This document shows positions 53,787 through 63,266 of a DNA stretch of 64,000 nucleotides, piece after piece. Under the pieces are notes generated by a model. That model ran no database searches. It was not told where the DNA came from and saw only the letters and a list, made by a program, of their open reading frames with translations. The position numbers were made by a program, and so were the translations under genes. The stretch is from contig NZ_JAPVOT010000002.1 of the NCBI RefSeq assembly GCF_027257845.1, forward strand, positions 124,001 to 188,000. The letters are read 5' to 3'. The DNA is from Alteromonas sp. BMJM2 (GTDB lineage: Bacteria > Pseudomonadota > Gammaproteobacteria > Enterobacterales > Alteromonadaceae). Positions within the stretch are counted from its first letter, which is position 1. Each line of letters begins with the position of its first letter.

Positions 53787-54833
53787 CTATGCTGCGGGAG
53801 AAATCTGTCGGTTTTCTCTAGTCTGCAGCGCTTGAAAATATGCATTTAGTGCATCGAGTTGCTCAGTAGCATCATCGATAGCGTTAAACGTTTTACGAAA
53901 CTGACGATCCGTATCATGCTCCGAGAGATACCAGCCCACGTGCTTTCGGGCTATTCTTACACCGGCTGTGTCACCGTAAAAACCCTGTACGTTCGTTACG
54001 TGTTCGTACAAAATCTCAAACTGTTGTGACAGTGGCGGTGGAGCCAAGGTTTCGCCCGTTTCAAGATAATGTTGAATTTGTTTAAAAATCCAAGGTTTAC
54101 CTTGCGCGCCGCGACCTACCATAACGCCATCTGCACCAGTGTAATTCAGTACCTCTTGTGCCTTTTGTGGAGAAGTAATATCACCATTTGCAATAACAGG
54201 TATTGATATTGCCGCCTTTATTCGGCGTATGGTGTCGTACTCCGCTTCTCCTTTATACATACAAGCTTTTGTTCTACCGTGAACAGCAAGCGACTGTATG
54301 CCGTTTTGCTCTGCAATGCGGGCAATATCTACCCCATTGCGATTTTCTGGATTCCAACCGGTACGTATTTTCAGTGTTACAGGAACATCCACAGCGTTAA
54401 CCACTGCTTTGATGATACTTTCCACTGTGTCTGGGTACTGAAGCAGTGCTGAACCTGCAAGCTTCTTATTCACCTTTTTAGCAGGGCAACCCATATTGAT
54501 GTCGATGATTTGCGCACCATTCTCAACATTAAATTGCGCTGCTTGCGCCATAAGCTCAGGATCGGCACCCGCTATCTGTACAGAGCGAATTCCTTCTTCG
54601 CCCTCATGGTTCATGCGCGCCTGCGACTTTGCGGTATTCCACACTTTCGGATTACTCGACAGCATCTCAGACACTACAAGACCTGCGCCTAAGCGCTTGC
54701 ATAATTGACGAAACGGTCGGTCAGTTACGCCAGCCATGGGAGCTAACATCAAATTGTTATCTAACTTATATGGTCCAATTTGCAAAGGTTGTTGCAAAGG
54801 CTTTTGCATAGTTGGTTGCATAGGTTGTTGCAT
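53787..54833 (-). CDS. dusB: tRNA-dihydrouridine synthase DusB
   Basis: This FMN-dependent enzyme (up to 348 residues) reduces uridine in tRNA D loops. LMLAPMAGVTDRPFRQLCK, VQIAGADPELM, the catalytic Cys in NMGCPAKKVNKK and VHGRTKACMYKG are all present. The first 18 codons are four 12-bp repeats (MQQP-type), each opening with ATG or TTG, so the true start is uncertain among residues 1, 5 and 9. It is followed by fis as in other gammaproteobacteria. Confidence 0.96.
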   Translation of the reverse strand: MQQPMQPTMQKPLQQPLQIGPYKLDNNLMLAPMAGVTDRPFRQLCKRLGAGLVVSEMLSSNPKVWNTAKSQARMNHEGEEGIRSVQIAGADPELMAQAAQFNVENGAQIIDINMGCPAKKVNKKLAGSALLQYPDTVESIIKAVVNAVDVPVTLKIRTGWNPENRNGVDIARIAEQNGIQSLAVHGRTKACMYKGEAEYDTIRRIKAAISIPVIANGDITSPQKAQEVLNYTGADGVMVGRGAQGKPWIFKQIQHYLETGETLAPPPLSQQFEILYEHVTNVQGFYGDTAGVRIARKHVGWYLSEHDTDRQFRKTFNAIDDATEQLDALNAYFQALQTRENRQISPAA

Positions 54834-54871
54834 AAGTTAACGAGAAGCTCACCATTTATAATTGCACAGAA

Positions 54872-54905
54872 ATTATACACCCGGCTAAAACGGGGCGCTA
54901 AGTGT
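54872..54905 (-). promoter_or_regulatory. Possible dusB-fis promoter
   Basis: Read on the minus strand, TATAAT occurs at 54877-54872 in the context GGGTGTATAATTTC, about 40 bases before the dusB ATG. A weak -35-like TTAGCG lies about 17 bases upstream. The 362-base gap 54834-55195 holds this plus a terminator-like repeat and no gene. Confidence 0.45.
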
Positions 54906-55053
54906 ACGTGTTTTCGCAATGCTTGAAAAGGCTAAAAATCACACAAAATTTCACTTATCGGTATTGACAGCGAAAAAAATCTGTCTCGTTAGTAATCTAA
55001 CGCATAAATACTGGTTAAATTTTGTGCTTAAGACGTGAAAGCCTCGAGTTAAA

Positions 55054-55097
55054 AGGGATGTAATGTGAAAAAATTTAACAATTACATCCTGCTTTTT
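55054..55097 (-). terminator. Probable terminator after prmA
   Basis: GGATGTAAT (55056-55064 region) pairs with ATTACATCC (55081-55089) across a 16-base AT-rich loop. In the minus direction CCCTTTTAA follows. It is about 100 bases after the prmA stop. The long loop makes it a moderate candidate. Confidence 0.5.
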
Positions 55098-55195
55098 ATC
55101 GATTTACCGTATTGCGCAACACTGAGAAGCTGAAAATGTATGCGGGTTCAGTGAGCAAAAAATATCACAGATGATGTCTTATTGAGCGCGCAGCA

Positions 55196-56074
55196 CTAAT
55201 GCTTGCGTCCGGATACTCTCGCCCATTCACCGTCAATTGCACTTGGCTCAAGTGAGATATCGTTCGCATAGGCCTGCTCAATAGTGGGTACCTGTTCAGC
55301 TAAAATACCCGACAGCACGAGCAGTCCATCTGATTTACAATATCCTGTAATGACTTTTCGCAGCTCAAGAAGAGGGCCAGAGAGTATATTTGCAACAACC
55401 ACGTCGGCCTCTAGCACTGGTTGGTTTTCAGGTAAGAACACGTCTAGGCGGTCTTCTACCCCATTTCTGCGGGCATTTTCTTTTGTGGCTTGTAAAGCCT
55501 GAGGGTCGATATCAATTCCAATTACACGTTTGGCGCCCAGTTTTAGGGCGGCTAATGCCAAAATGCCGGAGCCGCAGCCAAAGTCCACCACGGTTTTGTC
55601 CGTCATGTCGATACCATCTAACCAGCGTAAACATAACGCAGTCGTGGGATGGGTGCCCGTACCAAAGGCTAGGCCAGGGTCGAGCATTACATTAACAGCA
55701 TTAGGATCGGGAACGTCTCGCCAGCTCGGGCATATCCACAGCCGTTCTCCAAACTGCATGGGGTGGAAGTTGTCCATCCACTCACGCTCCCAGTCTTTGT
55801 CTTCTAGTGGTTCAAGCTTGTATGTGAAGTCTGGTCCCAATACTTTTGCTTTGGCTAATCGTCCTAAAATACGTTTCATATCAGCGTCGGCTTCAAATAA
55901 ACCAACCACTTGCGTGTCGGGCCAAAGCAGCACTTCGCCAGGCTTGGGCTCATACATGGGGGTATCTTTCGCGTCTACATAAGTGACCGCTTGGGATCCA
56001 TTGGCACTTAGCATATCGCCAATTGCATCTGCGTGTTCCGAGGTGGTATTAATTCGAAGTTGTAGCCAAGCCAT
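55196..56074 (-). CDS. prmA: Ribosomal protein L11 methyltransferase PrmA
   Basis: This 292-residue methyltransferase modifies ribosomal protein L11. It begins with [22 protein letters not shown], then [30 protein letters not shown] and the SAM motif [20 protein letters not shown], with [13 protein letters not shown]. This is a typical full-length PrmA. Gene order prmA, dusB, fis on one strand is conserved, though a 362-base gap with a terminator-like repeat separates the first two. Confidence 0.97.
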   Translation of the reverse strand: MAWLQLRINTTSEHADAIGDMLSANGSQAVTYVDAKDTPMYEPKPGEVLLWPDTQVVGLFEADADMKRILGRLAKAKVLGPDFTYKLEPLEDKDWEREWMDNFHPMQFGERLWICPSWRDVPDPNAVNVMLDPGLAFGTGTHPTTALCLRWLDGIDMTDKTVVDFGCGSGILALAALKLGAKRVIGIDIDPQALQATKENARRNGVEDRLDVFLPENQPVLEADVVVANILSGPLLELRKVITGYCKSDGLLVLSGILAEQVPTIEQAYANDISLEPSAIDGEWARVSGRKH

Positions 56075-56328
56075 AGTCGTGTGCCGTTAACGTGTTTGGC
56101 AGTATTGTACCTCTCACCTGATGTAAACGAAATCCGGCGGCAGATAAAAATAGCGTTCATTCGGGCATACCCACTTTTTATCGCTATTTATTGCTATGCT
56201 CTACTCAATAAATTACCTTTTCGACAAATACACTTTTTGATTAAAAGTTAATCTTTTGTCGACTACCCACTTACCTTCAAGTCTGTATTATTAACGCTCA
56301 CTTATCTTCAAATGAGAATCAGTTACCT

Positions 56329-57090
56329 ATGCGATCACTGCTTTTACCTCTTTTTATGCTGATAGCTGCTTTTAACGTGCAGTCTCGAGAAGTAGAGGTA
56401 CTTGTGGGAATGGATAAGCCGCCATACGTGAACTCTGCCAACGACAGTGGATTTGAAGTTGATCTAGTGCGCGCTATTCTCAGCGATATGGGGCACAGTG
56501 CTAAAGTGCTCTATCTGCCCTATGGCAGAACAACAAAGGTAATTAATCAAGGGGCTGTTGATATTGCGCTTACACTGACGCCTTCTCATGCAGTATCGGA
56601 AGATATTCTCTCTAATCCATACATTGCTTATCAAAATGTTGCGATAACACGTTCAGACAGAAAACTTCACATTGAGAGTATAGAAGCGCTAAAAACAAAG
56701 AGTGTGGTGGCCTTTCAAACTGCCACATCAGTACTTGGAAAAACGTTTGAAGCAACGCTTTCTTCGCAACCGACCTATTTAGAAATGGCAAAACAAGAGC
56801 GACAAGTCGACATGCTAATGTTAGGCAGTGTTGATGTGGCGGTGATGGACAGAAATATTTTTTCTTACTTCAAACTAAACGACGACAGGTATAAAACCGA
56901 TGACGTGGTGTTTCATGAACTTTTTCCTATTTCTACCTATCGAGCGGCTATTCCCAATAAAGAGCTGCGTGAGGCGTTTAATCACAGTTTGTCTGTAATT
57001 ATTGAAAACGGTCGTTACCAAGCCTTACTAGAAAAGTATGGGCTTGGATGGAGCGGGTCAGAAAATGTGTTCGCTATTCTTTCTAACTAG
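56329..57090 (+). CDS. Periplasmic solute-binding protein (family 3-like)
   Basis: This 253-residue protein has a signal peptide (cut after VQS at about 19) and a bacterial solute-binding family 3 fold: VLVGMDKPPYVNS, GFEVDLVRAILSDMG, LPYGRTTKVINQGAVDIALT and LNDDRYKTDD. It has no transporter genes beside it, so it may be a stand-alone ligand-binding or sensory relative. The ligand is unknown, probably a small polar molecule. Confidence 0.8.
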   Translation: MRSLLLPLFMLIAAFNVQSREVEVLVGMDKPPYVNSANDSGFEVDLVRAILSDMGHSAKVLYLPYGRTTKVINQGAVDIALTLTPSHAVSEDILSNPYIAYQNVAITRSDRKLHIESIEALKTKSVVAFQTATSVLGKTFEATLSSQPTYLEMAKQERQVDMLMLGSVDVAVMDRNIFSYFKLNDDRYKTDDVVFHELFPISTYRAAIPNKELREAFNHSLSVIIENGRYQALLEKYGLGWSGSENVFAILSN

Positions 57091-57241
57091 GCGCCTACTG
57101 TTTTGCCCCTATTTTCCCCTTTTTTATTGAAAACCGATCCACACTTTTAACTTCGCATGCTGAAGAACTCAAATATTAACTATTGGATATTTCTAGTGGC
57201 CGCTAATAATCAGCGGCTGCGCAAAAACGGTTAAAGTCGTT

Positions 57242-58093
57242 CTATCTGCTTTCTTGCTCTCCTTCTTTGATTGATACTGCGATGGGCTTTGATGCCTCAC
57301 CTGAATAAAGACTCATATGAGGAAACGGTATTTCTATCCCATTTTTATCGAAGGCTTCTTTAATTTGTTGGTAAATCTCGTTTTTAAGTAGCAAGAAGTT
57401 TTCTCGCTTAGCCCAAATCGAATATTGAATATCAACAGACGAGGTACCAAATCCTAGTAAAATAAATAATGGGGCTGGTTCACTAAGGCATAATGGATTC
57501 TTATCGGCGATTTCATCAAGGAGCGCTCTGACTTTGGAAATATCCTCCTTGTAAGCGATGCCGACTTGAAGGTCGGCTCTTCGAATAGGAAAGCGAGTTA
57601 GCGTAGTTACTTGCGTTTTGATCATTGACTCATTTGGCACACGTACAAACAAATTATCGAATGTTCGTATTTTTACAGACAGCAAATCAATGGAAATAAC
57701 TTCGCCGGTGGTTTGTTCCACTCTTATCACATCACCGATGGAAAACGGCCGCTCCATCATCAGAAAAATTCCACTAATTAAATTAGAAGCCGACGTTTGT
57801 GATGCAAAACCAATTGCAACACTAAGTATCCCTGCTGCACCGAGAATTACACTTAGATCGAACCCTAACTCTCGCAAAGCCGACATCAGCATAAGAATCA
57901 TTATGCCATAGAAAACACCACGTCTGAGTAAGACTTGCCCATGGTTAGTCATGTTTGCAAAATTAAACCGTATGACCAGGTTACTAAGAAACTTGGCTAT
58001 AAAATAACCCGCTATTAATAGAAAGAGAGCTTGGCCTACATCGAAAAGGTGTAATCGTTCTACAAGTTCCAAGGTTTCAGTTTGTTCATTCAT
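57242..58093 (-). CDS. MscS-type mechanosensitive channel
   Basis: This 283-residue protein has three membrane helices (about 20-36, 58-72, 80-105) and an MscS pore and beta domain: LSVAIGFASQTSASNLISGIFLM, then ERPFSIGDVIRVE and the family core VRVPNESMIKTQV. The C-terminal domain is intact. MscS channels release solutes after hypo-osmotic shock. It follows the next gene (58118) by 24 bases on the same strand. Confidence 0.92.
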   Translation of the reverse strand: MNEQTETLELVERLHLFDVGQALFLLIAGYFIAKFLSNLVIRFNFANMTNHGQVLLRRGVFYGIMILMLMSALRELGFDLSVILGAAGILSVAIGFASQTSASNLISGIFLMMERPFSIGDVIRVEQTTGEVISIDLLSVKIRTFDNLFVRVPNESMIKTQVTTLTRFPIRRADLQVGIAYKEDISKVRALLDEIADKNPLCLSEPAPLFILLGFGTSSVDIQYSIWAKRENFLLLKNEIYQQIKEAFDKNGIEIPFPHMSLYSGEASKPIAVSIKEGEQESR

Positions 58094-58117
58094 TCTTACA
58101 TAACCTCAGTGGCTTAA

Positions 58118-58906
58118 TTAATCGACAAGACTTTTGATCGAGGACAAAAATGACGGCTTATTGCTCAACTCTCTGGACTCTGATACTAGTTCAAGAGATA
58201 AGGTTTTTTCAGGTGGGTTATGTCTTACATGAGAGATTGATTTACCATGTTCTTTAATTTGTAGTATTGACACTTGATCAGACCAAAAATCGCCATTTTG
58301 ATTTGTATATAACTTCAGTGCGGGCACGGGTAGGTTTAAACGTTCAACTCTTAAAGGCTCATCTTGCTCATTTTTCAATGTCACCATAGTTGAAGCGCGA
58401 TGGGGACGCTTTTCAAGTAATGAGTTGTCCATTTTTGCATCAGTATATTTGGAGTAACATAAATCTCCGGACATAGTGGAGGGTCCAAACCAAGAGTCTG
58501 AAGGACGCCAAAACGGAATATCAGTCAGTGGAATATCACTTTTAGGTAATAGCAATGTCATCCAAAGCGGAGTGCTAACAAATATATTTATTTCTTCTTC
58601 CGGCATTACAAAGAAAGGTTTATTAGGCCGCACTACCATTGCTCTGTCGGCTAGTGAGGGTTCGATGACAAGTGTTGTGCTTGTATTACTCACCATAAAC
58701 CGTTGAATAGCAATCTCTTTCAAAGATTCTCGTGCTTTTAATTTATTGACCTGAATTGGCTTATCAAGTTCTTGAGTTGTTTCTTTATTCCAAACTGACC
58801 ATTCATGTTCTGATCGTCTGATGGCTACTAAGCGGTCTCCCACTCGCCAGCACTTAGTCTCTTGTTCATCAAAGTTAAACTGGCCCCACCACATTTTATT
58901 CAACAT
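58118..58906 (-). CDS. Probable DUF432 family protein
   Basis: This 262-residue protein has no signal peptide and is mostly beta-like: WWGQFNFDEQETKCWRVGD at the start, VVRPNKPFFVMPEEEINIFVSTPLW in the middle and a C-terminal LRVERLNLPVPALKLY. I recall this pattern as DUF432, which is often next to MscS channels, as here. A role with the channel is an inference. The next gene to the right (amidase) diverges. Confidence 0.55.
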   Translation of the reverse strand: MLNKMWWGQFNFDEQETKCWRVGDRLVAIRRSEHEWSVWNKETTQELDKPIQVNKLKARESLKEIAIQRFMVSNTSTTLVIEPSLADRAMVVRPNKPFFVMPEEEINIFVSTPLWMTLLLPKSDIPLTDIPFWRPSDSWFGPSTMSGDLCYSKYTDAKMDNSLLEKRPHRASTMVTLKNEQDEPLRVERLNLPVPALKLYTNQNGDFWSDQVSILQIKEHGKSISHVRHNPPEKTLSLELVSESRELSNKPSFLSSIKSLVD

Positions 58907-59152
58907 ACACCCTTAAAAATGAGTCATTAAACTAAACACGCATCAACAGCACTTTAAAGCGCTTTCTGCCTTCATTCTTGCCGTAACTATTTTCTATTCC
59001 TTGAGTATGCTGTTCGAAATGTACAATAACAAGCAAAGTGGCATAAACATATTTAGCTTCTAGCTCCACTCATGTAGATATGGCGAGTAATCTACGAACT
59101 AAAAACCCTGTTTAATGCTAACCGGAACACAGTGATAATTACTAGCATCGTA

Positions 59153-59168
59153 TTTTTGTATACAAAAA
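59153..59168. promoter_or_regulatory. 16-bp perfect palindrome in a divergent gap
   Basis: TTTTTGTATACAAAAA is a perfect palindrome in the 434-base gap between the divergent DUF432 and amidase genes (58907-59340). Its length and symmetry fit a dimeric repressor site. The rest of the gap is AT-rich without an apparent gene. Confidence 0.4.
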
Positions 59169-59340
59169 CGGTGTAGTTATTTTCGTTACATATGAACTAT
59201 TTTTGCTGCATAGTATTAAAAGTAGTTAATGCGAAAAACACGCTAAAAAAGTGCGTTAATAAAATTACACCGCTATTTATGCTGAAGGCAGGTTGCCAAC
59301 AGGCTTTTGAGTAGTTGTGTAGCAAAATAAGGGAAAAATA

Positions 59341-60957
59341 ATGATAAAAAAGTGGTATCTACTCATTTTTGTGGCGCTGTGCGGCGCATGCACAACTACA
59401 AGTAAACAGCAAAGCACGGCATCACAATGGCTGGATAAACCGGCGTATGCCCAAGCCGGCGCTATTCAGTCTGGCGAATTATCGTCATACGACTTGGTAT
59501 CTGGCTATTTAGCTCGCATTGAGCGCCTAGATACGGATGCTAACAGTGTACTGGCTATTAATATCCAAGCCCTTGAGCAAGCTAAGCGCATTGATGCAAA
59601 AATTAAGAATGGCGAAAGCGTCGGCGCATTAGCCGGAATTCCCGTTTTACTAAAAGATAATATTGAAACAAGCGAGATGGCAACCACCGCGGGATCGATG
59701 GCACTGCTGAACAATACAACGGGTCGCGACGCGCCGATTGTGGCTAAGCTAAAAGCAGCTGATGTCATTATATTAGGTAAAACGAACTTATCAGAGTGGG
59801 CAAACTTTCGCTCGGAGTCGTCAATTAGTGGATGGAGTGCAGTGGGCGGGCTAACCCGTAATCCACACGTATTATCGAGAAGCGCCTGTGGCTCTTCATC
59901 AGGCTCTGGTGCCGCTATGGCCCTTCGCCTAGCCTCTCTTGCAGTAGGTACAGAGACAAATGGCTCTATTATCTGCCCGTCTTCAATGAACGGTGTAGTT
60001 GGCTTTAAACCAACAGTAGGTATGCTTTCTCGCACTCATATTGTCCCTATTTCATTCAGCCAAGATACTGCTGGGCCAATGACAAATAACGTACAAGATG
60101 CATGGTTAATGGCGTCTATCATGGCCGGCGAAGATGCAAAGGACAGCGCTACAGCCGATGCGGGCAAGCACCTTATTCAACAGCCTAACTCATCGCTTAT
60201 TGCTACTGATTTAAAAGGTGTAAGAATTGGTGTGGTACGTTTTAGACAGGGCGATAACCCTCATATACTCGCAGCCTATGAAAATGCATTAAGCAGTCTG
60301 GAGAATGCAGGCGCAACCCTTGTTGATATTGACGACTTTGACCAGCCAGATAGCTTTTGGGCCGACTCGTACAATGTACTTCTAAGTGAGTTTCATTCCT
60401 CGATTAACGAGTATCTCGCCGACTCGCCTGCGGATATTCCTGCGAGAGATTTGCAGGCGCTTATCGCTTTCAACAAAACAGATAAACGAGAGCTGGTTCT
60501 GTTCAATCAAGACATTTTTGAAAAGTCGCTAGAAGCGGCAGCCATCGATAGTGAGGAATACAAGTCGGCACTTTCACTGATTCAGAAAACCGCAGGAACC
60601 AACGGCATCGATACACTGATGCAGCAGCACAATGTTGATGTGTTGGTTTCTCCTTCGAACAGTCCTTCGTTTTTAATTGACGGCGTGTATGGCGATCACT
60701 CGCCAGGCGGATTTATTGGCGTTGGCTATTTAGCCGCGGTAGCAGGGTACCCACATTTAACTGTGCCTGTTGATGAGATTAAAAACCTTCCTGTTGGACT
60801 CAGCTTTATTGCAGGTAAATGGATGGACGAAAAGGTGTTGCGAATTGGCAGCGTTTTTGAAGCCAAACATGGCTTTTCTATCACCCCGGGTCTTTTACCC
60901 TCACGATTTGACGCGCCTGAGCTTGAATCTATTACTGAAAACGTGACGTCCAACTAG
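59341..60957 (+). CDS. Exported amidase (amidase signature family)
   Basis: This 538-residue protein has an N-terminal signal with a lipoprotein-like CGAC (Cys17). The amidase signature triad is visible: Lys105 in LLKDNIETS, the cis-Ser in the CGSSSGSG stretch (about 185-187), and the nucleophile Ser209 in TETNGSIICPSS. GFKPTVGMLSR and SQDTAGPMTN follow as usual. It would cleave an amide outside the cytoplasm, substrate unknown. A terminator follows at about 61007. Confidence 0.88.
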   Translation: MIKKWYLLIFVALCGACTTTSKQQSTASQWLDKPAYAQAGAIQSGELSSYDLVSGYLARIERLDTDANSVLAINIQALEQAKRIDAKIKNGESVGALAGIPVLLKDNIETSEMATTAGSMALLNNTTGRDAPIVAKLKAADVIILGKTNLSEWANFRSESSISGWSAVGGLTRNPHVLSRSACGSSSGSGAAMALRLASLAVGTETNGSIICPSSMNGVVGFKPTVGMLSRTHIVPISFSQDTAGPMTNNVQDAWLMASIMAGEDAKDSATADAGKHLIQQPNSSLIATDLKGVRIGVVRFRQGDNPHILAAYENALSSLENAGATLVDIDDFDQPDSFWADSYNVLLSEFHSSINEYLADSPADIPARDLQALIAFNKTDKRELVLFNQDIFEKSLEAAAIDSEEYKSALSLIQKTAGTNGIDTLMQQHNVDVLVSPSNSPSFLIDGVYGDHSPGGFIGVGYLAAVAGYPHLTVPVDEIKNLPVGLSFIAGKWMDEKVLRIGSVFEAKHGFSITPGLLPSRFDAPELESITENVTSN

Positions 60958-61006
60958 GGCTTGGTTCCTCTATGAGGAGCTAACAACGTCTTATAACTGA
61001 AACACA

Positions 61007-61043
61007 AAAAAAGAGCCTCAACACCATGTGTTGAGGCTCTTTT
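61007..61043. terminator. Rho-independent terminator after the amidase
   Basis: AAAAGAGCCTCAACAC pairs with GTGTTGAGGCTCTTTT around a short CAT loop. This long perfect stem has T and A runs on both sides, so it could also end leftward transcripts. Confidence 0.92.
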
Positions 61044-61232
61044 CTATTATTGGTTTACACAACAATTGTGTAATAAGTGCTTACAGCTTGTTCTTCATTG
61101 TTCACTCTGCCTCGCTGGTTGCCACTAATCTTCAATGAAGTTCAGCGCTCACGAAACACCCGCTACACTAGCACTGTCATTAACCAAACGTTTGAGACAG
61201 CGCTGATAAGTCAACAGTGAAAGATACGCTAC

Positions 61233-61526
61233 CTAGCCAGGCTTTTTAACCCAAGCGCTACACCAGCCGTTCGCATTAACCAGTTTGCCAGGGAAGATAT
61301 TACATGGACGATGTGGTTCGCCATCGGCGCCCTGCACGTACATGCAGTTACTGCATTTTGCACCATCAACAGTTGAAGCTGGCGTGTAATTAAGAGCCTT
61401 TGCAGTGGCATCGTCTGCGCTCAGCTGCTCTTGAGCTTGAGCACGCAGTGCAACGCCGCCTAGGGTTAACCCTATTAGCGTTGAGCCCGTGATTTTCATA
61501 AAGTCGCGGCGATTAACAGATTTCAT
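61233..61526 (-). CDS. High-potential iron-sulfur protein (HiPIP)
   Basis: This 97-residue protein has a Tat signal with RRDFMK at about 6-11, followed by a hydrophobic stretch. The mature part has four cysteines in the HiPIP layout: CSNCMYV, CNIFPG and NGWCSAW. HiPIPs are periplasmic 4Fe-4S electron carriers. I use the ATG at 61526, which has GGGAG 6 bases ahead; a longer in-frame start at 61625 runs through the terminator. Confidence 0.93.
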   Translation of the reverse strand: MKSVNRRDFMKITGSTLIGLTLGGVALRAQAQEQLSADDATAKALNYTPASTVDGAKCSNCMYVQGADGEPHRPCNIFPGKLVNANGWCSAWVKKPG

Positions 61527-61586
61527 AACATTCTCCCAATGAGATAGAAACGATAATGATTCTTTTTTATTCAGTGCCTTAAACGC

Positions 61587-61618
61587 AAAAAACCTGCCCC
61601 AGAAAGGGCAGGTTTTTT
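61587..61618 (-). terminator. Rho-independent terminator after the flavin reductase
   Basis: AAAAAACCTGCCC pairs with GGGCAGGTTTTTT around CAGAAA. It lies between the flavin reductase stop and the HiPIP start. Confidence 0.9.
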
Positions 61619-61749
61619 GATACATACTTTATACTAACGCTTTTTCAGTAAAGATCGACAAAAATTGCGTAAAACTCAGTTTTAATCGATTAATAAAATG
61701 TTATCTATTGCCATTCATGCACAATAAGACAGCGTTTGTGCTTAAAAGT

Positions 61750-62379
61750 TTACTTTGTTTCAAGGGGCACATTTGGCTTAGCGTATGCGTATCTCGCCAA
61801 CCGTTTGCTTGAGTGATAGCTATCTAAGCCGCTGATTGACGCAGTGTTTAAAGCTTCTATATCAAGATACCCATCTTTAGCCAGGGCATCTTTAGCAAAA
61901 AAGACTTCTTGGATTTCACCAATTACCATTTCGGTATTATTGAGCAAGCTAAAATGCTGAGCTACTTTAAGACCAATGTTAACTTCGCTTTCTTTAACAT
62001 AAGGCGCACTCAACGTGTCGCTGAAAAAAGGGGTCAGTCCCACGGCCTCGAATTCGCTTTCATCTTGCTCGTAGCGGGCCGAGGTTTGGTGTGCTTTATC
62101 AGCCCACTGTGTATTCACGTGATTTAGGGTGTAAAAGCCCTGCTGCTTAATGTTATCCAATGAATCTCGCTGCACAGTGTGCGGACGCATTATCATGCCA
62201 AGTAGCGGCGGGTTAGCACCTATGTGAACCACTGAACTAATAATGGCTACGTTGTTAGTTTTCCCATCTGTGGTTCCAAGCAGCACCGCCGATTTAAAGC
62301 CAGACAAACTATTAATTAAATTAGCGCGGTAGCGCTGCTCTAAGTTGTCTAAATCATCGCGAGTCATACGGTCAGTCAT
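61750..62379 (-). CDS. Flavin reductase family protein
   Basis: This 209-residue FMN-binding split-barrel protein has SAVLLGTTDGKTNNVAIISSVVHIG near the start and LGMIMRPHTVQRDSLDNIKQQG for flavin contacts, then FYTLNHVN. These features match the flavin reductase-like domain that uses NAD(P)H to reduce FMN or binds it. It overlaps the CPXCG gene stop by 8 bases, so the two are translationally coupled. Confidence 0.85.
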   Translation of the reverse strand: MTDRMTRDDLDNLEQRYRANLINSLSGFKSAVLLGTTDGKTNNVAIISSVVHIGANPPLLGMIMRPHTVQRDSLDNIKQQGFYTLNHVNTQWADKAHQTSARYEQDESEFEAVGLTPFFSDTLSAPYVKESEVNIGLKVAQHFSLLNNTEMVIGEIQEVFFAKDALAKDGYLDIEALNTASISGLDSYHSSKRLARYAYAKPNVPLETK

Positions 62380-62563
62380 TTTCTCGTTCTGCCTCTATAG
62401 AAAGTTCTTCACCGTGCTGAAACACTCTTAACTCGATGGGCTGACAGCAAACTTGGCAGTCTAATACTTGAACTTGACCAACGTCGTTTATTTCATCAAT
62501 CTCAACATCATTAGGGGCCATACAGTACGGGCAGGAAAAGCCCATTGCGCGTGTCAAACTCAT
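62372..62563 (-). CDS. CPXCG-type cysteine-rich small protein
   Basis: This 63-residue protein has CPYC near the start and CQVCCQP about 20 residues later, a zinc-ribbon-like pair of CxxC motifs. It matches the small CPXCG family of unknown function. It overlaps the flavin reductase gene, which suggests co-expression. Confidence 0.88.
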   Translation of the reverse strand: MSLTRAMGFSCPYCMAPNDVEIDEINDVGQVQVLDCQVCCQPIELRVFQHGEELSIEAEREND

Positions 62564-62813
62564 ATCTTAATTCCATGTTTTTTCAATTTACTATAAATAC
62601 GCGTATTACCAATGGGTGGATTGTTTTTAACTTCTTATACGTTGCTTGTTGAATGATTTATTGGATGAGTTATTGAAAAGCTTAGAGGACAGCTTAGGAA
62701 ACAGTTTAGTGATCAGGTGCCAGTATTTTCGGTATTAATGATTAGATCAATACGTCTAAGCTTAAATGCTTAGGCTATCAATTGGGTATTCAAACAAGAG
62801 TGAGGTGGCTGGT

Positions 62814-63104
62814 GTGGCAAACACTGTTGGGATATGTCCATGCTGCAAACGTAAGACGCGACTGACATATCATCATCTTATTCCGAAAAAAATGCACAGG
62901 CGTCAATATTTTAAGAAGCATTACACAAAAGCCGAGCGCCAAGAAGGTGTGCATGTTTGCAGGCAGTGTCATAGCGGTATTCACCGCTTTTACGATGAAA
63001 TGACCCTTGCCAAAAACCTCTGCACATTGCCGCTATTACTAGCCGATGAACAGTTAGCATCGTTTTTTAGCTGGGTAAGTAAACAGCGGGTAAAGGTTGA
63101 TTAA
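62814..63104 (+). CDS. HNH-like zinc-finger protein
   Basis: This protein of about 96 residues has CPCCKRKTRLTYHHLIP near the start and HVCRQCHSGIHRF at the end, an HNH-nuclease-like zinc-bound beta-beta-alpha fold with conserved HH. I prefer the GTG at 62814, which has GAGG 8 bases ahead, over the ATG at 62766 that has no such site. It precedes a VRR-NUC gene on the same strand. Nuclease activity is an inference. Confidence 0.75.
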   Translation: MANTVGICPCCKRKTRLTYHHLIPKKMHRRQYFKKHYTKAERQEGVHVCRQCHSGIHRFYDEMTLAKNLCTLPLLLADEQLASFFSWVSKQRVKVD

Positions 63105-63266
63105 TGGTGCTGTATAAATATACACTATAGCGAGTTTTTGTTATGATTTGGGTCGCTATGATGTGAGAAGCTATGACTTTAGAAGGCATGGCTAAACGGC
63201 TATAACCATTCGCTGTACCCAAATATCTTCAACTGACTATTTTTAACTGACTGGGCTGCTGGCCAA

